A stretch of DNA of 5,504 nt from JAZLGI01 sp045616225 (lineage in GTDB: Bacteria > Spirochaetota > Spirochaetia > Sphaerochaetales > Sphaerochaetaceae), in NCBI GenBank assembly GCA_045616225.1, contig JAZLGI010000091.1, positions 1 through 5,504 of the forward strand, in the 5' to 3' direction. Made by a program: the position numbers and the translations under genes. Shown piece by piece: positions 5,432-5,504 of the stretch. The notes beneath the pieces were generated by a model. It did not search any database, was not told where the DNA came from, and was given only the letters and a program-made list of their open reading frames with translations. Position 1 is the stretch's first letter, and every line of letters begins with the position of its first letter.

Positions 5432-5504
5432 TGGAGAGAGAAGGATTCGGACCTTCGAAGGCTGAGCCAACAGATTTACAGTCTGCCCCCTTTGACCGCT
5501 CGGG
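5432..5504 (-). tRNA. tRNA-Tyr (anticodon GUA), 3' part; 5' end beyond window
   Basis: The visible 73 bases run from nucleotide 10 to the discriminator A at 5432; about nine 5' bases (first acceptor strand and positions 8-9) are outside. The D arm CCC/GGG has GG in its loop. The anticodon arm is GCAGA-CTGTAAA-TCTGT, with GTA at 5477-5479. A long variable arm (GGC-TCA-GCC, 5460-5468) is typical of bacterial tRNA-Tyr. The T arm is GAAGG-TCCGAAT-CCTTC (5440-5456), and the acceptor 3' strand TCTCTCC is at 5433-5439. The 3' CCA is not encoded and must be added by the CCA-adding enzyme. The T loop has C at position 55, where U is nearly universal. Confidence 0.95.

Overview
All recognisable genes in this window lie on the minus strand, so transcription runs from high to low coordinates. 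In that order the window holds the 3' part of a tRNA-Tyr gene, a strong hairpin, dnaG (primase), rpoD (main sigma factor), a coiled-coil/zinc-ribbon protein of the CT398 type, rnpB (the catalytic RNA of RNase P), and the first 91 codons of a small lipoprotein. Base composition is AT-rich. The dnaG-rpoD-zinc ribbon order and the short spirochaete-style lipobox suggest a host-associated Treponema-like spirochaete. That assignment rests on my memory of family and gene order, not on a search.

Layout: tRNA-Tyr(GUA) runs off the right edge (5432-5504). It is followed by an 11-bp hairpin at 5400-5426 that looks like a terminator or attenuator. dnaG (3573-5369) and rpoD (1545-3563) are 9 bases apart. 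The zinc-ribbon gene (636-1526) follows rpoD after 17 bases. rnpB (about 303-626) begins only about 9 bases after the zinc-ribbon stop codon. The lipoprotein gene (1-275, running off the left edge) has its Shine-Dalgarno sequence about 12 bases after the rnpB 3' end. There is no gene-free stretch over 300 bases.

The cluster is a variant of the bacterial macromolecular synthesis operon, which classically is rpsU-dnaG-rpoD. No rpsU is visible here; the position before dnaG is held by tRNA-Tyr. Primase serves replication, sigma-70 serves transcription initiation, and RNase P RNA with tRNA-Tyr serves translation. The spacing leaves almost no room for private promoters between genes after the hairpin. 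The most interesting reading is therefore that rnpB may be carved out of, or promoted from within, a protein-coding operon.

Notable oddities are a 22-residue uninterrupted acidic run in sigma-70, an rnpB with a minimal GNRA-capped P3 and a short P9 region, a C in place of the near-universal U55 in tRNA-Tyr, and a possible alternative hairpin that links the rnpB 3' strand to the lipoprotein ribosome binding site. I see no mobile element, CRISPR array or phage gene, and nothing that clearly amounts to an undescribed defence or mobile system.
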